Numbered from the stretch's first letter, positions 55,946 through 64,000 are shown. The stretch is DNA of 64,000 nucleotides from Pusillimonas sp035515275 (GCF_035515275.1 NZ_DATJBQ010000178.1:23250-87249), one strand, 5' to 3'. The notes: generated by a model not told the origin, from the letters alone. Made by a program: numbers and translations.

Positions 55946-57321
55946 TAGGCAGCCACAATGCAATCGCGGCCCGAATGCTTGGCCTGATACAGGGCTTTGT
56001 CGGCGCGACGCAAGGTATGCTGGTAATCGGGATGGCCGTCGTATAGCGCCACACCGATGCTCATCGTGATCGAAAGCTTATGGTCGCCGCCGGGCAAATC
56101 GAACGGCTCGGCTGCGACGGTACGACGCAGTTTCTCGGCCACCCGCAGCGCAGACTCTTCGTCGATATCGACCAGCAAAATCAAAAACTCTTCGCCCCCC
56201 AGGCGAAAGGTATAGTCGCCTGCCCGGCTGTTATCACTGAGCAGCACGGCCAACTGTTGCAACACCATGTCGCCTGCCTCGTGACCGTGTGCGTCATTGA
56301 TGCTTTTGAAGTGGTCGACGTCTAAAGTAAGTATGGCAAAACCTGTGTCGTGCTGACGAGCGTGGGCCACCTCTTTGGACAGAACCACCGGTAGGAACTT
56401 GCGGTTCAACAGCCTGGTCAATGCATCGCGCCCGGCTTCAAGTTCGCTGGTCTGCTGGAACATTGAATCAAGCGACAAGGCCACGGTCTGAGAAACGTTA
56501 CGCAGCTCGCGAAGCAGTTGCGAGCGATCGACAGGTTCGCCGTTCTTAGCTGAGAAAGCGGGCAGCAGCTCGTCGTCGATGGATTGAATGCTTTTGAGTA
56601 TGTCGGCAGTCTCGCTCATCCCGCTGAAAGCATGGGCGCCCTTGTGCCTGAACCATAAGCCGAACTCACTGGCGCCGATGCGAGGCAGCACCGCCCCATC
56701 CTGGCCCACGGCCAGGTCAAACATAAGCTTGTTTTCCCAATCAAGCAGCGCCGCACGTTGGCGTTGCCTTTCTGTCGCCACGTTCTGGACGACGGAGAAC
56801 AGCCGGTAGGCCTCTTGGCTGCGGCTATTGCGTTCGTGCGAGCTGGAGTAGGTCTGGCCCATGATCTCCATGGCCAGGTCAATGATCAACTGCATGAACA
56901 TGATGCCTTCAAGCCGTTTCTCCGGCTCAAGGTCTGTGTCTTCGCGAACAACCTGAGCGAAACGCTCTTTTAGGTGGCGCGCGCCCCGCAATACCAGGTG
57001 AACGGGCACGTTGATGCGCGCGTGGACCTGGCCGACATTTTTTTGCAGGGCAACCAGCGGCTTGACGTCGTCGTCGATACGTGCAGAAAAAACGGTGGAT
57101 ACCCAGGCGCACAGTGAACCGTGCAGCCTGTCTCGGACCTGGTCGTGCGACAACAGCTTTGAGGCGGCAGGGTCGTTCAGCAAACAAGCATAAAAATGGT
57201 CGGCCAAAACAACCTGATTACGCTCACCGAGCTCGCCCACCCGCTCGATGACATCTCGCGGAAATCGCGCGAGCACCGCTTGCCATTCAAGGGCTAGCTG
57301 CTCGGTGGAAAAGCTGAACAT
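55945..57321 (-). CDS. Globin-coupled diguanylate cyclase (BpeGReg/DosC type)
   Basis: A 458-residue oxygen sensor that makes cyclic di-GMP. Residues 1-155 form a sensor globin with the probable proximal haem His at residue 100 (NVGQVHARINVPVHLVLRGA). A helical middle domain follows (155-295). The C-terminal GGDEF domain has LDVDHFKSINDAHGHEAGD, the active site RLGGEEFLIL at about 375, and an inhibitory RxxD site (RAGD) just before it. Both the active site and the I-site are intact, so cyclase activity with product inhibition is expected. BpeGReg of Bordetella has this layout and uses O2-bound haem to activate. Confidence 0.93.
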   Translation of the reverse strand: MFSFSTEQLALEWQAVLARFPRDVIERVGELGERNQVVLADHFYACLLNDPAASKLLSHDQVRDRLHGSLCAWVSTVFSARIDDDVKPLVALQKNVGQVHARINVPVHLVLRGARHLKERFAQVVREDTDLEPEKRLEGIMFMQLIIDLAMEIMGQTYSSSHERNSRSQEAYRLFSVVQNVATERQRQRAALLDWENKLMFDLAVGQDGAVLPRIGASEFGLWFRHKGAHAFSGMSETADILKSIQSIDDELLPAFSAKNGEPVDRSQLLRELRNVSQTVALSLDSMFQQTSELEAGRDALTRLLNRKFLPVVLSKEVAHARQHDTGFAILTLDVDHFKSINDAHGHEAGDMVLQQLAVLLSDNSRAGDYTFRLGGEEFLILLVDIDEESALRVAEKLRRTVAAEPFDLPGGDHKLSITMSIGVALYDGHPDYQHTLRRADKALYQAKHSGRDCIVAA

Positions 57322-57487
57322 ATGTGGTTCCTGTCAAACTGTGGGCCGATGCGGTTGGACCGGCCCGATTTTGGCTCCCATGGCACCGTCAAAGGCGCGC
57401 CACGGGTTTTCTGATAAAGTCTTGGGCGATAAACCCGGCCAGGGTAGGGTCGGCCTTGGCAAAAACAGCAATGGCAACAGGAGCGGC

Positions 57488-58213
57488 ATGAATCATAGCC
57501 GAATTGCGCTGATGATCGTTACCTTGGGAATAGGGCTAACTGCGTGTACAGGCCCTGCGTCGGTGTCTCGTGGTGAGGGGCCGGCTTCCGAGACGATGTC
57601 GTTTGACCAATTGGCCCAGACCGATTTCAATCGAACCGTTACGATTGCCATGCGCGATAACCTCAACAGCCTGACTCGGCTGCTAGAGAAATTATATCGC
57701 CGCAACCCGAGCGAGTGGCGCAAAACGGGCGCTGCCGACATTGACGCTGCCATATTGGCCGGCCGCATGGCGATCGAGTCAGGCCATCCGCCGCCGGGCC
57801 TGCAGGGTCTGCGCGACATCCAGATATTATCAGTTGCGCTTGACCCGCAATATCAGGGTGACCGGGTTGCGGCCTTTGTACTGGGTTTAAGCGACATGAT
57901 CGTTCAGGCACATGGGGGAAAAATCCGCTTTTATGCCTCGGACATGCTGGAAGCCACCCACGTGTACAACGCAGCCCGTAACGTCGAAGCCGCTGCCTGG
58001 CTGCTGGCCAGCCGACGCAATCAACATGGCCAACCACTGCTGCTGGCCAACGAGATTTCCAACGAATCAACAAACCTGAGCTTCGAGCGAGAGTTCGGCC
58101 AATTGATTGGTCGTCTTGATCTGGTGGCCAACCTGCTTGACGAAAACATTCGCCGCGTGGGTATCAATTACATGCAGGGCCTGCTGTTCTTCAACTTCCT
58201 GCCGGTGCGCTAG
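57488..58213 (+). CDS. Putative lipoprotein of unknown function
   Basis: A 241-residue protein that I do not recognise. The N-terminus is a short lipoprotein signal with Cys20 in GIGLTAC. The mature part is mostly helical, without repeats: FDQLAQTDFNRTVTIAMRDN, LLEKLYRRNPSEWRKTG, VAAFVLGLSDMIVQAHGGKI and NYMQGLLFFNFLPVR. The start at 57488 follows AGGAGCGGC; the upstream open frame is not translated. It is divergent from the diguanylate cyclase gene. Homologues probably occur in related beta-proteobacteria, but I cannot name a family. Confidence 0.8.
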   Translation: MNHSRIALMIVTLGIGLTACTGPASVSRGEGPASETMSFDQLAQTDFNRTVTIAMRDNLNSLTRLLEKLYRRNPSEWRKTGAADIDAAILAGRMAIESGHPPPGLQGLRDIQILSVALDPQYQGDRVAAFVLGLSDMIVQAHGGKIRFYASDMLEATHVYNAARNVEAAAWLLASRRNQHGQPLLLANEISNESTNLSFEREFGQLIGRLDLVANLLDENIRRVGINYMQGLLFFNFLPVR

Positions 58214-58239
58214 CACAGCGCCCTGACCGCGCCAGACAA

Positions 58240-58276
58240 GCACGAGCCGGCCTGCTCGTCAGAGGCCGGCTCGTGC
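58240..58276. terminator. Hairpin between the lipoprotein gene and yceI
   Basis: GCACGAGCCGGCCT (58240-58253) pairs perfectly with 58263-58276 around a 9-base loop. Without a U-run it is a likely but unproven bidirectional terminator. Confidence 0.6.
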
Positions 58277-58295
58277 GTATGTAAGGGACCGGTTT

Positions 58296-58871
58296 TTATT
58301 TTCTTACCGCCTCGATCTGGATCAACAACCGGACGTCGTCGGGCACACCCATGTCGATGCCCCAGTTCATGCCCCACTGGCTGCGCTTGATGGTGGTTTC
58401 GAAATCACCGCCGCACACCGGCGCCTTAAGTACCGGCTGGTCGTAGCAATTGAACCGCTTGCCGTCCAGGGTTACGGGCTGTGTCTTGCCAAGCAGGGTA
58501 AGCTCGCCCTTCACCGATTGAAGCTTGTCGCCGTTGAACTTGAACTCTTTGCTGACAAATTTGGCTTCGGGGAATTTTTCAACGTCGAAAAAGTCGGCTG
58601 TTTTAAGATGCTTGTCGAACCCTTCGATCCCTGAACTGACAGAGGCGGTGTCGATGGTCATTTCGGTGCTACCGGTACCGGCTTCGCGATCAAGCTCGAC
58701 AAATCCCTTGACCGTGTCAAAGCGGGCGCGCACGGTCGAGGTATTGAAATGAATCACCTCGAAGTTGACAAATGTATGGGTGGGTTCGACTTCGTAGCGT
58801 ATGGGCGCGGCCTGAACACTACTTGTTGCGGCAAGGGCCGCTATGCAAAAGGCGCTGGCGACAATCTTCAT
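58296..58871 (-). CDS. YceI family periplasmic protein
   Basis: A 191-residue secreted lipocalin-like protein. The signal peptide (MKIVASAFCIAALAATSSVQA) ends at about residue 21. The mature part has YEVEPTHTFVNFEVIHF, GSTEMTIDTASVSSGIEGFDKHLKTADFFDV and ELTLLGKTQPVTL, typical of YceI, which binds polyisoprenoid lipids in TT1927b and is alkaline-induced in E. coli. Two Cys (FNCYDQPVLKAPVCGG) could form a disulfide. xthA lies upstream in the same direction. Confidence 0.94.
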   Translation of the reverse strand: MKIVASAFCIAALAATSSVQAAPIRYEVEPTHTFVNFEVIHFNTSTVRARFDTVKGFVELDREAGTGSTEMTIDTASVSSGIEGFDKHLKTADFFDVEKFPEAKFVSKEFKFNGDKLQSVKGELTLLGKTQPVTLDGKRFNCYDQPVLKAPVCGGDFETTIKRSQWGMNWGIDMGVPDDVRLLIQIEAVRK

Positions 58872-58985
58872 GATGGCTCCTGGTCAGATAAAGGCCCAGA
58901 TCAACCGGCGCAAGTATGGCGGCGCCGCGACACCGGAAGTCAGGCACCTGCCAGCATAAACCATGGGGCGACAGCGCGATAGCCG

Positions 58986-59768
58986 TCAAAGCGCCCAGTC
59001 GTAATCGATGGTCAACGGCGCGTGGTCGCTGAACCATTGTTCTTTATATATGGACGCCTGTTTGGCCGTGGCGGCAATGGCCGGCGTGGCAATCTGATAA
59101 TCAATGCGCCAGCCCACATTATTGGCCCGCGCCTGGCCCCGGTTGCTCCACCACGTATAGGCGTCTCCCGTTGCGTCCGGGTAAAGGCTGCGATACACAT
59201 CAACCCACTCCAGCTCGTCAAACACTCGGGTCAGCCACGCACGCTCTTCGGGCAAAAAGCCGCTGTTTTTCAGGTTTCCTTTCCAGTTTTTAAGGTCGAT
59301 TTCTTTGTGGGCGATGTTCCAGTCGCCGCACAAGACCACCTGACACCCGCGCTGCGCGAGGTCGTTCAAATGGCCGAAGAAATGCTCCATGAATGCAAAT
59401 TTGGCGGCTTGCCGGTGCTCGCCGCTGGAACCCGAGGGCAGATAAAGAGAAATTAGCGCCAGCTTGTCGTACACCAGTTCAAGATAGCGGCCTTCGGCAT
59501 CGATTTCGGGTACGCCCAGACCCACGATGACGTCGTTGGGCTCGTGGGGCGTGTACACGCCAACCCCGCTATAGCCCTTTTTTTCAGCGTAATGAAAATA
59601 GCCTTTGCCGCCCGGCAGCGTCAGCATTTCCGGCGTCATATTGGCTTCTTGCGCTTTGAGCTCTTGCACGCAGATGAAATCGGCGTTTTGTGCCTGGGCC
59701 CAAGGCAAGAACCCCTTGTTGGTTGCCGAACGTATGCCGTTCAGGTTGGCAGAAATGACACGAAGCAT
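58986..59768 (-). CDS. xthA: Exodeoxyribonuclease III
   Basis: A 260-residue AP endonuclease and 3'-5' exonuclease of the EEP superfamily. Motifs in order are ISANLNGIRSATNKGF, CVQELKAQE with the metal-binding Glu, YSGVGVYTP, GDWNIAHKEIDLKNWKGN, SGFLPEERAWL, RIDYQIATP and SDHAPLTIDYDWAL with the catalytic Asp-His. The start ATG is at 59768. It is 47 bases after the ampG stop, in the same direction. Confidence 0.96.
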   Translation of the reverse strand: MLRVISANLNGIRSATNKGFLPWAQAQNADFICVQELKAQEANMTPEMLTLPGGKGYFHYAEKKGYSGVGVYTPHEPNDVIVGLGVPEIDAEGRYLELVYDKLALISLYLPSGSSGEHRQAAKFAFMEHFFGHLNDLAQRGCQVVLCGDWNIAHKEIDLKNWKGNLKNSGFLPEERAWLTRVFDELEWVDVYRSLYPDATGDAYTWWSNRGQARANNVGWRIDYQIATPAIAATAKQASIYKEQWFSDHAPLTIDYDWAL

Positions 59769-59815
59769 GACAACATCACCCTAACTCAAAAAAACAGTGA
59801 ACCTCGCCGGCCGCA

Positions 59816-61057
59816 TCAGGCTTGTTGCAGTGTGGCGTCCAAAGCACGTATGTCGCGGCGCTTCCACCACAGCAGAAGCAAGCCGGGCACGGCGATCAGC
59901 ACCGTCAAGACAAAAAATGTGGGCCAGCCCAGGTTCTGGACCAGCGGCGGTGTAAGCGGCCCTGCCAAATAAGTACGCCCCACGGCCGAAAGGGCCGAAA
60001 GCAAGGCAAACTGGGTGGCTGAAAAACGTTGGTTGCACAACGCCATCAGCAACGCCACGAACGCAGCAGTACCCAGCCCGCCACAGATGTTTTCCACGCC
60101 CACGACCAGGGCCATGGAATATAGATGAGGCGGCGTAACCGCCAGCACCCAGTAACCGAAGTTGGACACAGCCTGCAGTATGCCGAACCACATCAGCGAG
60201 CGGTACAGGCCCATGCGCGACATCAGCGCCCCGCCCGCCAGGGCGCCCACAATAGTGGCGGCCAGACCAAATATCTTATTGACCATGCCCACCTCTTCGG
60301 TGCTGAAGCCGGCGCCGCGCAGCAGGAAGGTGGTCGAAAGCGCGCCCGCAAAAGCGTCGCCCAGTTTATACAGAACAATCAGCAGCAGGATCATGACCGC
60401 ACCGCGGCGGCTGAAGAACTCGGCAAGGGGTTGAACCACGGCCTGGGCCAACGTGCGCGGCGGCGCCACCACCACCTCGGGCTCGGGTGCCAGCAAAGTG
60501 GCCACGGCACAAACCAGCATGAACGCACCCATAAGCATGTAGGTATGCTCCCAGCCCAGCCAGCTACCTGCCAGCACCAGCGCAAGCCCGCCGGACACGA
60601 TCATGGCCAGCCGGTAGCCCAGCACTTTCAGGGCGGCCCCGGCCGCCCGCTCGTTGTCGCGCAGCACGTCGGTGCTATAGGCGTCAAAGGCAATGTCTTG
60701 CGTGGCCGACAAGAACGCCACCAACACCGCCAGCAGCGCCAGCCACAGCAGATTGTTTGCCGGCGACAAGAGACCCATGCAGGCTATGGTAATGGCCAGC
60801 AGCACCTGGCAGGAGAACATCCAGCTGCGTCGGCGCCCTAAAAATGGCGGTGCATAGCGGTCGATCAGCGGCGCCCACAGAAACTTCAGCGTATAGGCTG
60901 TACCAACCAGGGTAAGAAAGCCGATGTTCTGCAGCGATACGCCCGCCACGGTGGCCCAGGCTTGCAAGGTACCGCTGGTAAGCGCCAGCGGCAATCCGCT
61001 GGCAAAGCCCAGCACCAGCAGCGGGAACACACGCGGGCTGGTGTAAACATTGGTCAA
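59816..61057 (-). CDS. ampG: AmpG family muropeptide MFS transporter
   Basis: A 413-residue, 12-helix major facilitator that imports GlcNAc-anhydroMurNAc peptides for wall recycling and so influences beta-lactamase induction. The N-terminal LLVLGFASGLPLALTSGTLQAWATVAGVSLQNIGF and FLWAPLIDRYAPPFLGRRRSW (key motif WAPLIDRY) identify AmpG. Later segments are ATQDIAFDAYSTDVLRDNERAAG and ENICGGLGTAAFVALLMALCN. The start appears to be a TTG at 61057 behind GGGGGG; there is no in-frame ATG nearby. It fits with mpl at 10 kb. Confidence 0.92.
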   Translation of the reverse strand: MTNVYTSPRVFPLLVLGFASGLPLALTSGTLQAWATVAGVSLQNIGFLTLVGTAYTLKFLWAPLIDRYAPPFLGRRRSWMFSCQVLLAITIACMGLLSPANNLLWLALLAVLVAFLSATQDIAFDAYSTDVLRDNERAAGAALKVLGYRLAMIVSGGLALVLAGSWLGWEHTYMLMGAFMLVCAVATLLAPEPEVVVAPPRTLAQAVVQPLAEFFSRRGAVMILLLIVLYKLGDAFAGALSTTFLLRGAGFSTEEVGMVNKIFGLAATIVGALAGGALMSRMGLYRSLMWFGILQAVSNFGYWVLAVTPPHLYSMALVVGVENICGGLGTAAFVALLMALCNQRFSATQFALLSALSAVGRTYLAGPLTPPLVQNLGWPTFFVLTVLIAVPGLLLLWWKRRDIRALDATLQQA

Positions 61058-61096
61058 TGAAGCGATGATCGCCCCCCAATTGAGTTCAGATGATTC

Positions 61097-61750
61097 TTAC
61101 TTTGGCGCCGCCATAGGCGATTCAAAGCGATAGACCGCCAAGGTACTGCGCCAGCCGGCGAGAAACTTTACCTCGTTTTCGCCATTGAAAGTGGCCAGAT
61201 GCGTAATGCGCAGCTTGAGCTTGGCCGCCAGGTCTTCGAAATCTTTAAGCGTACACAAGTGGATGTTCGGCGTGTTGTACCACTGATAGGGCATCTCGCC
61301 CGTTACCGGCATCCGCCCCCGCAGAATTGAAAACCCGTGCGGCCAGTAGCCGAAATTGGGGAACGACACGATGCCGCAACGCGCCACCCGAGCCATTTCG
61401 GTCAGGATATGCTCGGTATGATGCATGGCCTGCAAGGTTTGCGACAATACCACCGAGTCAAACTGCTGGTCATCGAACAGCGCCAGCCCTTCTTCAAGGT
61501 TTTGCTGCACCACCCGCACCCCACGCCGCACGGCGGTAATGACCCGCGTGTCGTCAAACTCGACCCCCGCCCCTTCGACGCTTTTCCGGTCTCGCAAGTA
61601 AGCCAGCAAGGTGCCGTCTCCGCAGCCCAGGTCGAGCACCCGGCTGCCTGGATCTATCCAACTGGCGATGCGGGCCAGATCGGGACGCAACGCCAGTCCG
61701 GCATCATGACTTGCCGCGCTGCCCGCAGCCAGGTTTGGTGTGTGGCTCAT
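61097..61750 (-). CDS. metW: Methionine biosynthesis protein MetW
   Basis: A 217-residue methyltransferase-fold protein that in beta- and alpha-proteobacteria is always paired with metX and needed for methionine synthesis; it is thought to support MetX activity. VLDLGCGDGTLLAYLRD (about residues 37-53), FDSVVLSQTLQAMHHTEHIL, PNFGYWPHGFSILRGRMPVTG and YQWYNTPNIHLCTLKDF are the MetW pattern. The N-terminal 18 residues are an extension. It overlaps metX by 4 bases. Confidence 0.96.
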   Translation of the reverse strand: MSHTPNLAAGSAASHDAGLALRPDLARIASWIDPGSRVLDLGCGDGTLLAYLRDRKSVEGAGVEFDDTRVITAVRRGVRVVQQNLEEGLALFDDQQFDSVVLSQTLQAMHHTEHILTEMARVARCGIVSFPNFGYWPHGFSILRGRMPVTGEMPYQWYNTPNIHLCTLKDFEDLAAKLKLRITHLATFNGENEVKFLAGWRSTLAVYRFESPMAAPK

Positions 61751-63015
61751 GTCGGCACCCCGGTTCGCGATTGCTTTGCCAGCACGCCGTTGACGGATTG
61801 CCGCCCGGGCAAGCCCAACTGCAGTGCGATGCGGTCATAGTAGCCCTGCACCACCGCATGATATCGGGGGTCTTCAAGCAAAAAGGCATCGTGCCCATGG
61901 GGCGCGTCAATCTCAGAGTACGTAACCGGCGTTTTGTTCTTGAGCAAGGCCTGTACGATTTCGCGCGACCTTGAGGGCGGAAAACGCCAATCGGTGCTGA
62001 ACGACACCAGCAAGAACTCGGCGGTTGCCATACTAAGCGCCTTGGCCAGATCACCCCCCGTTGCTCTGGAAGGATCGAAGTAGTCAAGCGCCCGGGTGAT
62101 CAGCAAATACGTATTGGCGTCGAAGTAGGTCGAGAACTTCTCGCCCTGGTACCGCAGGTAAGACTCAACTTCGAACTCAACGCCGTAGCCGTAGTGGTAT
62201 TCGCCGTTCTTGCCCGGCGATCGCTGTGTGCGGCCGAACTTGGCGGCCATGTCATCGTCAGACAAATAAGTAATGTGGCCGATCATGCGTGCCACCGACA
62301 AGCCGCTACGGGGCACCGTGCCGTGGTCGTAGTAATCACCCCCATGAAAATCCGGGTCGGAAATAATCGCGCGCCTGGCCACCTCGTTGAAGCCGATATT
62401 CTGGGCCGACAGCCTGGGCGTGCTGGCTATGACAATGCAATGTCCAATGCGCTCGGGGCAAGTAATGGCCCAACCCAATGCCTGCATACCGCCCAATGAG
62501 CCGCCCATGACAGCCGCAAACTTTTCAATGCCGAAGTGGTCGGCCAGCCGCGCTTGGGCCAGCACCCAGTCTTTGACTGTAAGCATCGGAAATGCGGCGC
62601 CCCAGGGTTTGCCGGTGGCCGGGTTGATACTGGCCGGCCCTGTCGAGCCGAAGCACGAGCCGATGTTGTTGACGCCGATGACAAAAAAACGGTCGGTGTC
62701 CACCGCCTTGCCAGGGCCCACCATGTTGTCCCACCAGCCGATGTCCTTGGGGTTGTCGGCCGACATGCCGGCCACATGATGCGATGCGTTCAGTGCATGG
62801 CAGACCAGTACGGCATTGCTGCGGTCGGCATTGAGCGTGCCATAGGTTTCAACGGCCAGCTCGTAAGACGGCAATACCTGGCCGCTGCTGAGCTGCAACG
62901 GCTCGGTGAACGAAATGAATTGGGGGGTGACCAGACCGACGGACCCTGCGGGTACCACCACGGCGTCGGGGGATGTGGATGCGTCGGATTCGGAAGAAAT
63001 ATGCAGCGGGACCAT
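61747..63015 (-). CDS. metX: Homoserine O-acyltransferase MetX
   Basis: MetX acylates homoserine (acetyl-CoA or succinyl-CoA) in methionine synthesis. It has 422 residues. It is an alpha/beta-hydrolase with NMVGPGKAVDTDRFFVIGVNNIGSCFGSTGP, the nucleophile elbow GGSLGGMQALGW (Ser at about residue 172) and the final catalytic His in DAPHGHDAFLL. Whether it uses acetyl or succinyl donors cannot be settled from sequence alone. A SAM-II riboswitch lies directly upstream, covering its ribosome binding site. Confidence 0.96.
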   Translation of the reverse strand: MVPLHISSESDASTSPDAVVVPAGSVGLVTPQFISFTEPLQLSSGQVLPSYELAVETYGTLNADRSNAVLVCHALNASHHVAGMSADNPKDIGWWDNMVGPGKAVDTDRFFVIGVNNIGSCFGSTGPASINPATGKPWGAAFPMLTVKDWVLAQARLADHFGIEKFAAVMGGSLGGMQALGWAITCPERIGHCIVIASTPRLSAQNIGFNEVARRAIISDPDFHGGDYYDHGTVPRSGLSVARMIGHITYLSDDDMAAKFGRTQRSPGKNGEYHYGYGVEFEVESYLRYQGEKFSTYFDANTYLLITRALDYFDPSRATGGDLAKALSMATAEFLLVSFSTDWRFPPSRSREIVQALLKNKTPVTYSEIDAPHGHDAFLLEDPRYHAVVQGYYDRIALQLGLPGRQSVNGVLAKQSRTGVPT

Positions 63016-63020
63016 ATGGA

Positions 63021-63075
63021 CCTTCTTTAGCTGGATTTATCAGGCGCCCGCAAGCGGATCAGGCAAATCGGCGCC
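63021..63075 (-). promoter_or_regulatory. SAM-II (SAM-alpha) riboswitch controlling metX
   Basis: On the minus strand the leader reads GGCGCC-GATTTG, a short spacer, GCTTGCGG-GCGCC, then TGATAAAT and CAGCTAAAG. This is the order of the SAM-II pseudoknot: P1 from GGCGCC with GGCGCC, the U-rich GATTT strand and the conserved UGAUAAAU and GCUAAA. The 3' end runs into AAGAAGG (63021-63027), the metX ribosome binding site, 5 bases before the ATG. SAM binding would therefore hide the site and lower MetX. SAM-II is known from alpha- and some beta-proteobacteria before metX or metA. Confidence 0.9.
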
Positions 63076-63089
63076 ACATACATCCTTCT

Positions 63090-63098
63090 ATTCTAGCA
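63090..63098 (-). promoter_or_regulatory. Extended -10 promoter for metXW
   Basis: TGCTAGAAT on the minus strand is an extended -10 (TGN plus TAGAAT). Transcription would begin near 63083, just before the riboswitch aptamer. No good -35 is seen, as is usual for extended -10 promoters. Confidence 0.55.
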
Positions 63099-63238
63099 TC
63101 AGCGCCCTTCGCGCGACATTTACGACCTTGTATTGGGGAGGCCCTTGATTTACCTAAACGAATAAAGTTGATACATTTGCTTATTCAAAGAAATATAAAT
63201 ATACGCGGGCATTACCACCGCGAACCACGGGAGACCAT

Positions 63239-63517
63239 ATGAAGCCGCTATCGAGGCGCGAACTCGAATGCCTGCATTGGGCTTCGCTGGGGAAAACCAG
63301 CTGGGAGATCGGCGCCATCCTTGGCATAACTGAACGCACCATCAACTTTCATATTCAGAATGCCTGTCGCAAGCTGCAGGTGCGCGGTCGCCAGGCCGCC
63401 ATTACCGCCGCGCACCATGCAGGCCTGCTTCATAGGGCGGTTTTTAGCGCGTCTTTGCCAGCGAATCCAGAAACTGCCGTGCGGACTCATGTTCAAAGCC
63501 ATCTGCGGGCCCCATGA
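63239..63517 (+). CDS. Stand-alone LuxR-type HTH DNA-binding protein
   Basis: A 92-residue protein made of one LuxR/GerE helix-turn-helix: LSRRELECLHWASLGKTSWEIGAILGITERTINFHIQNACRKL (key segments ECLHWASLGKTSWEIG and ERTINFHIQNACRKL). It matches the C-terminal domain of quorum-sensing regulators such as LasR and SdiA, but there is no autoinducer or receiver domain. The start follows GGGAG. The last 25 residues run antisense across the end of the next gene (74-base overlap), so the tail may be unselected. The AT-rich 5' region (TTGATA near 63163-63174, then AAATATAAATAT) probably holds its promoter. Confidence 0.8.
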   Translation: MKPLSRRELECLHWASLGKTSWEIGAILGITERTINFHIQNACRKLQVRGRQAAITAAHHAGLLHRAVFSASLPANPETAVRTHVQSHLRAP

Positions 63518-63956
63518 CCAGGCCTTCGACCAAGCCAGTGTCGGCTACCCACACCTGCGCCTGAAGCAGCATACTGCCGGATTTTCCACCCTGTAGTTCA
63601 AATCGTTGACCAAATTCGGGCAGTTCGACCGGCGCCTCGAGACCCAGATTGCGATACAACGACGCAATAACCGTTTGACCCATGCTTTCGCGCAAGGCGG
63701 GGTCGCCGGCCATGGCGGCAGGCCAGCGTGCGTGCCCCACTGCAAAAATCGTATCGCCAACGTCGACGGTGGTCAGGTTGAAGGAAACATCGTGACCCGA
63801 GAACTGCAGGGCTCTGGTGTGAGTACGCGGCTTATCAGGAAACAGCACCATTCCGACCCCGTCGTCCACCGAGACCTCGCGCCAGTTGTACTCGGGAGAG
63901 CATCCCGCCAACAGCGTCATTAATAGGGCCAGTACAAAAATTTGAATTTGCCTCAT
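63444..63956 (-). CDS. Putative lipoprotein of unknown function
   Basis: A 170-residue protein with a lipoprotein signal peptide (MRQIQIFVLALLMTLLAGC, Cys19). The mature part contains WREVSVDDGVGMVLFPDKPRT, SGHDVSFNLTTVDVGDTIFAVGHARWP and GGKSGSMLLQAQVWVADTGLVEGLVMGP, a beta-rich pattern I cannot assign to a named family. Its 3' end overlaps the LuxR-type gene tail to tail by 74 bases. Bases 63957-64000 upstream contain only its leader. Confidence 0.85.
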   Translation of the reverse strand: MRQIQIFVLALLMTLLAGCSPEYNWREVSVDDGVGMVLFPDKPRTHTRALQFSGHDVSFNLTTVDVGDTIFAVGHARWPAAMAGDPALRESMGQTVIASLYRNLGLEAPVELPEFGQRFELQGGKSGSMLLQAQVWVADTGLVEGLVMGPADGFEHESARQFLDSLAKTR

Positions 63957-64000
63957 GGCGTCTTCCTGTGTACCTTGGATCTTATCTGGGCAAATTTATG

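Overview
The window looks like ordinary chromosome of a betaproteobacterium of the Alcaligenaceae (Bordetella, Achromobacter, Pusillimonas type). The evidence is a GC-rich sequence, a lysine/alanine-rich histone H1-like protein ending in SWPFPTG, the Pseudomonas-type nrdA-nrdB pair, the mreBCD-mrdA-rodA block divergent from gatCAB, metX-metW, and rubredoxin beside thiD, thiE and hemL. The species assignment is inference. I found no tRNA, rRNA, CRISPR array, insertion sequence or prophage, and almost all of the sequence is coding.

Layout. 1-2.8 kb: ribonucleotide reductase (nrdA 3' part, nrdB) and the H1-like protein. 2.9-10 kb: yggT, then a leftward run with a glycine-zipper lipoprotein, a PfkB kinase, a DUF3426 zinc-ribbon protein, prmA, accC-accB, aroQ and a TlpA-like thioredoxin. 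10.1-18.6 kb: a rightward run with mpl, a YqiA-like esterase, an RNB-domain RNase, a TonB-like protein, aroE, mtgA, lptG and apaH. 18.7-24.4 kb: plsC, ruvX, yqgE and rubredoxin leftward, then a ThiD-like protein, thiE and hemL rightward. 24.4-32.5 kb: a six-gene leftward operon for CoA-dependent aerobic breakdown of 2-aminobenzoate (anthranilate) or a similar aryl acid, with a divergent MarR regulator. 32.7-37.1 kb: argJ, rplU-rpmA, obgE and proB. 37.1-40.3 kb: an OmpA-like lipoprotein and two amino-acid ABC permeases that have no ATPase or binding protein beside them. 40.4-43.1 kb: ftsE-ftsX-mutY. 43.3-52.5 kb: the rod-shape genes (rodA, mrdA, mreD, mreC, mreB) leftward and gatCAB rightward. 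52.5-64 kb: pyrE, a haem-oxygenase-like diiron protein, a methyltransferase, a globin-coupled diguanylate cyclase, a lipoprotein, yceI, xthA, ampG, metW-metX behind a SAM-II riboswitch, a stand-alone LuxR-type HTH protein and a lipoprotein.

The most unusual structure is not a gene. Three convergent gene junctions (18.7, 24.1 and 43.1 kb) carry very long inverted repeats. Two of them have perfect 31-32 bp arms that differ from each other in sequence, around a 29-nt centre that is identical except for one base. The third has 33-nt arms and an expanded 81-nt centre that keeps the same boundary bases. Repeat families normally conserve their ends. Here the centre is conserved, and each copy has its own palindromic arms.

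Other points worth a second look are an Mpl ligase with Val in place of the P-loop Gly before the catalytic Lys, a RidA-family protein in the aminobenzoate operon that lacks the usual active-site Arg, a ThiD homologue with its kinase motifs eroded, and a SAM-II riboswitch whose 3' end overlaps the metX ribosome binding site.
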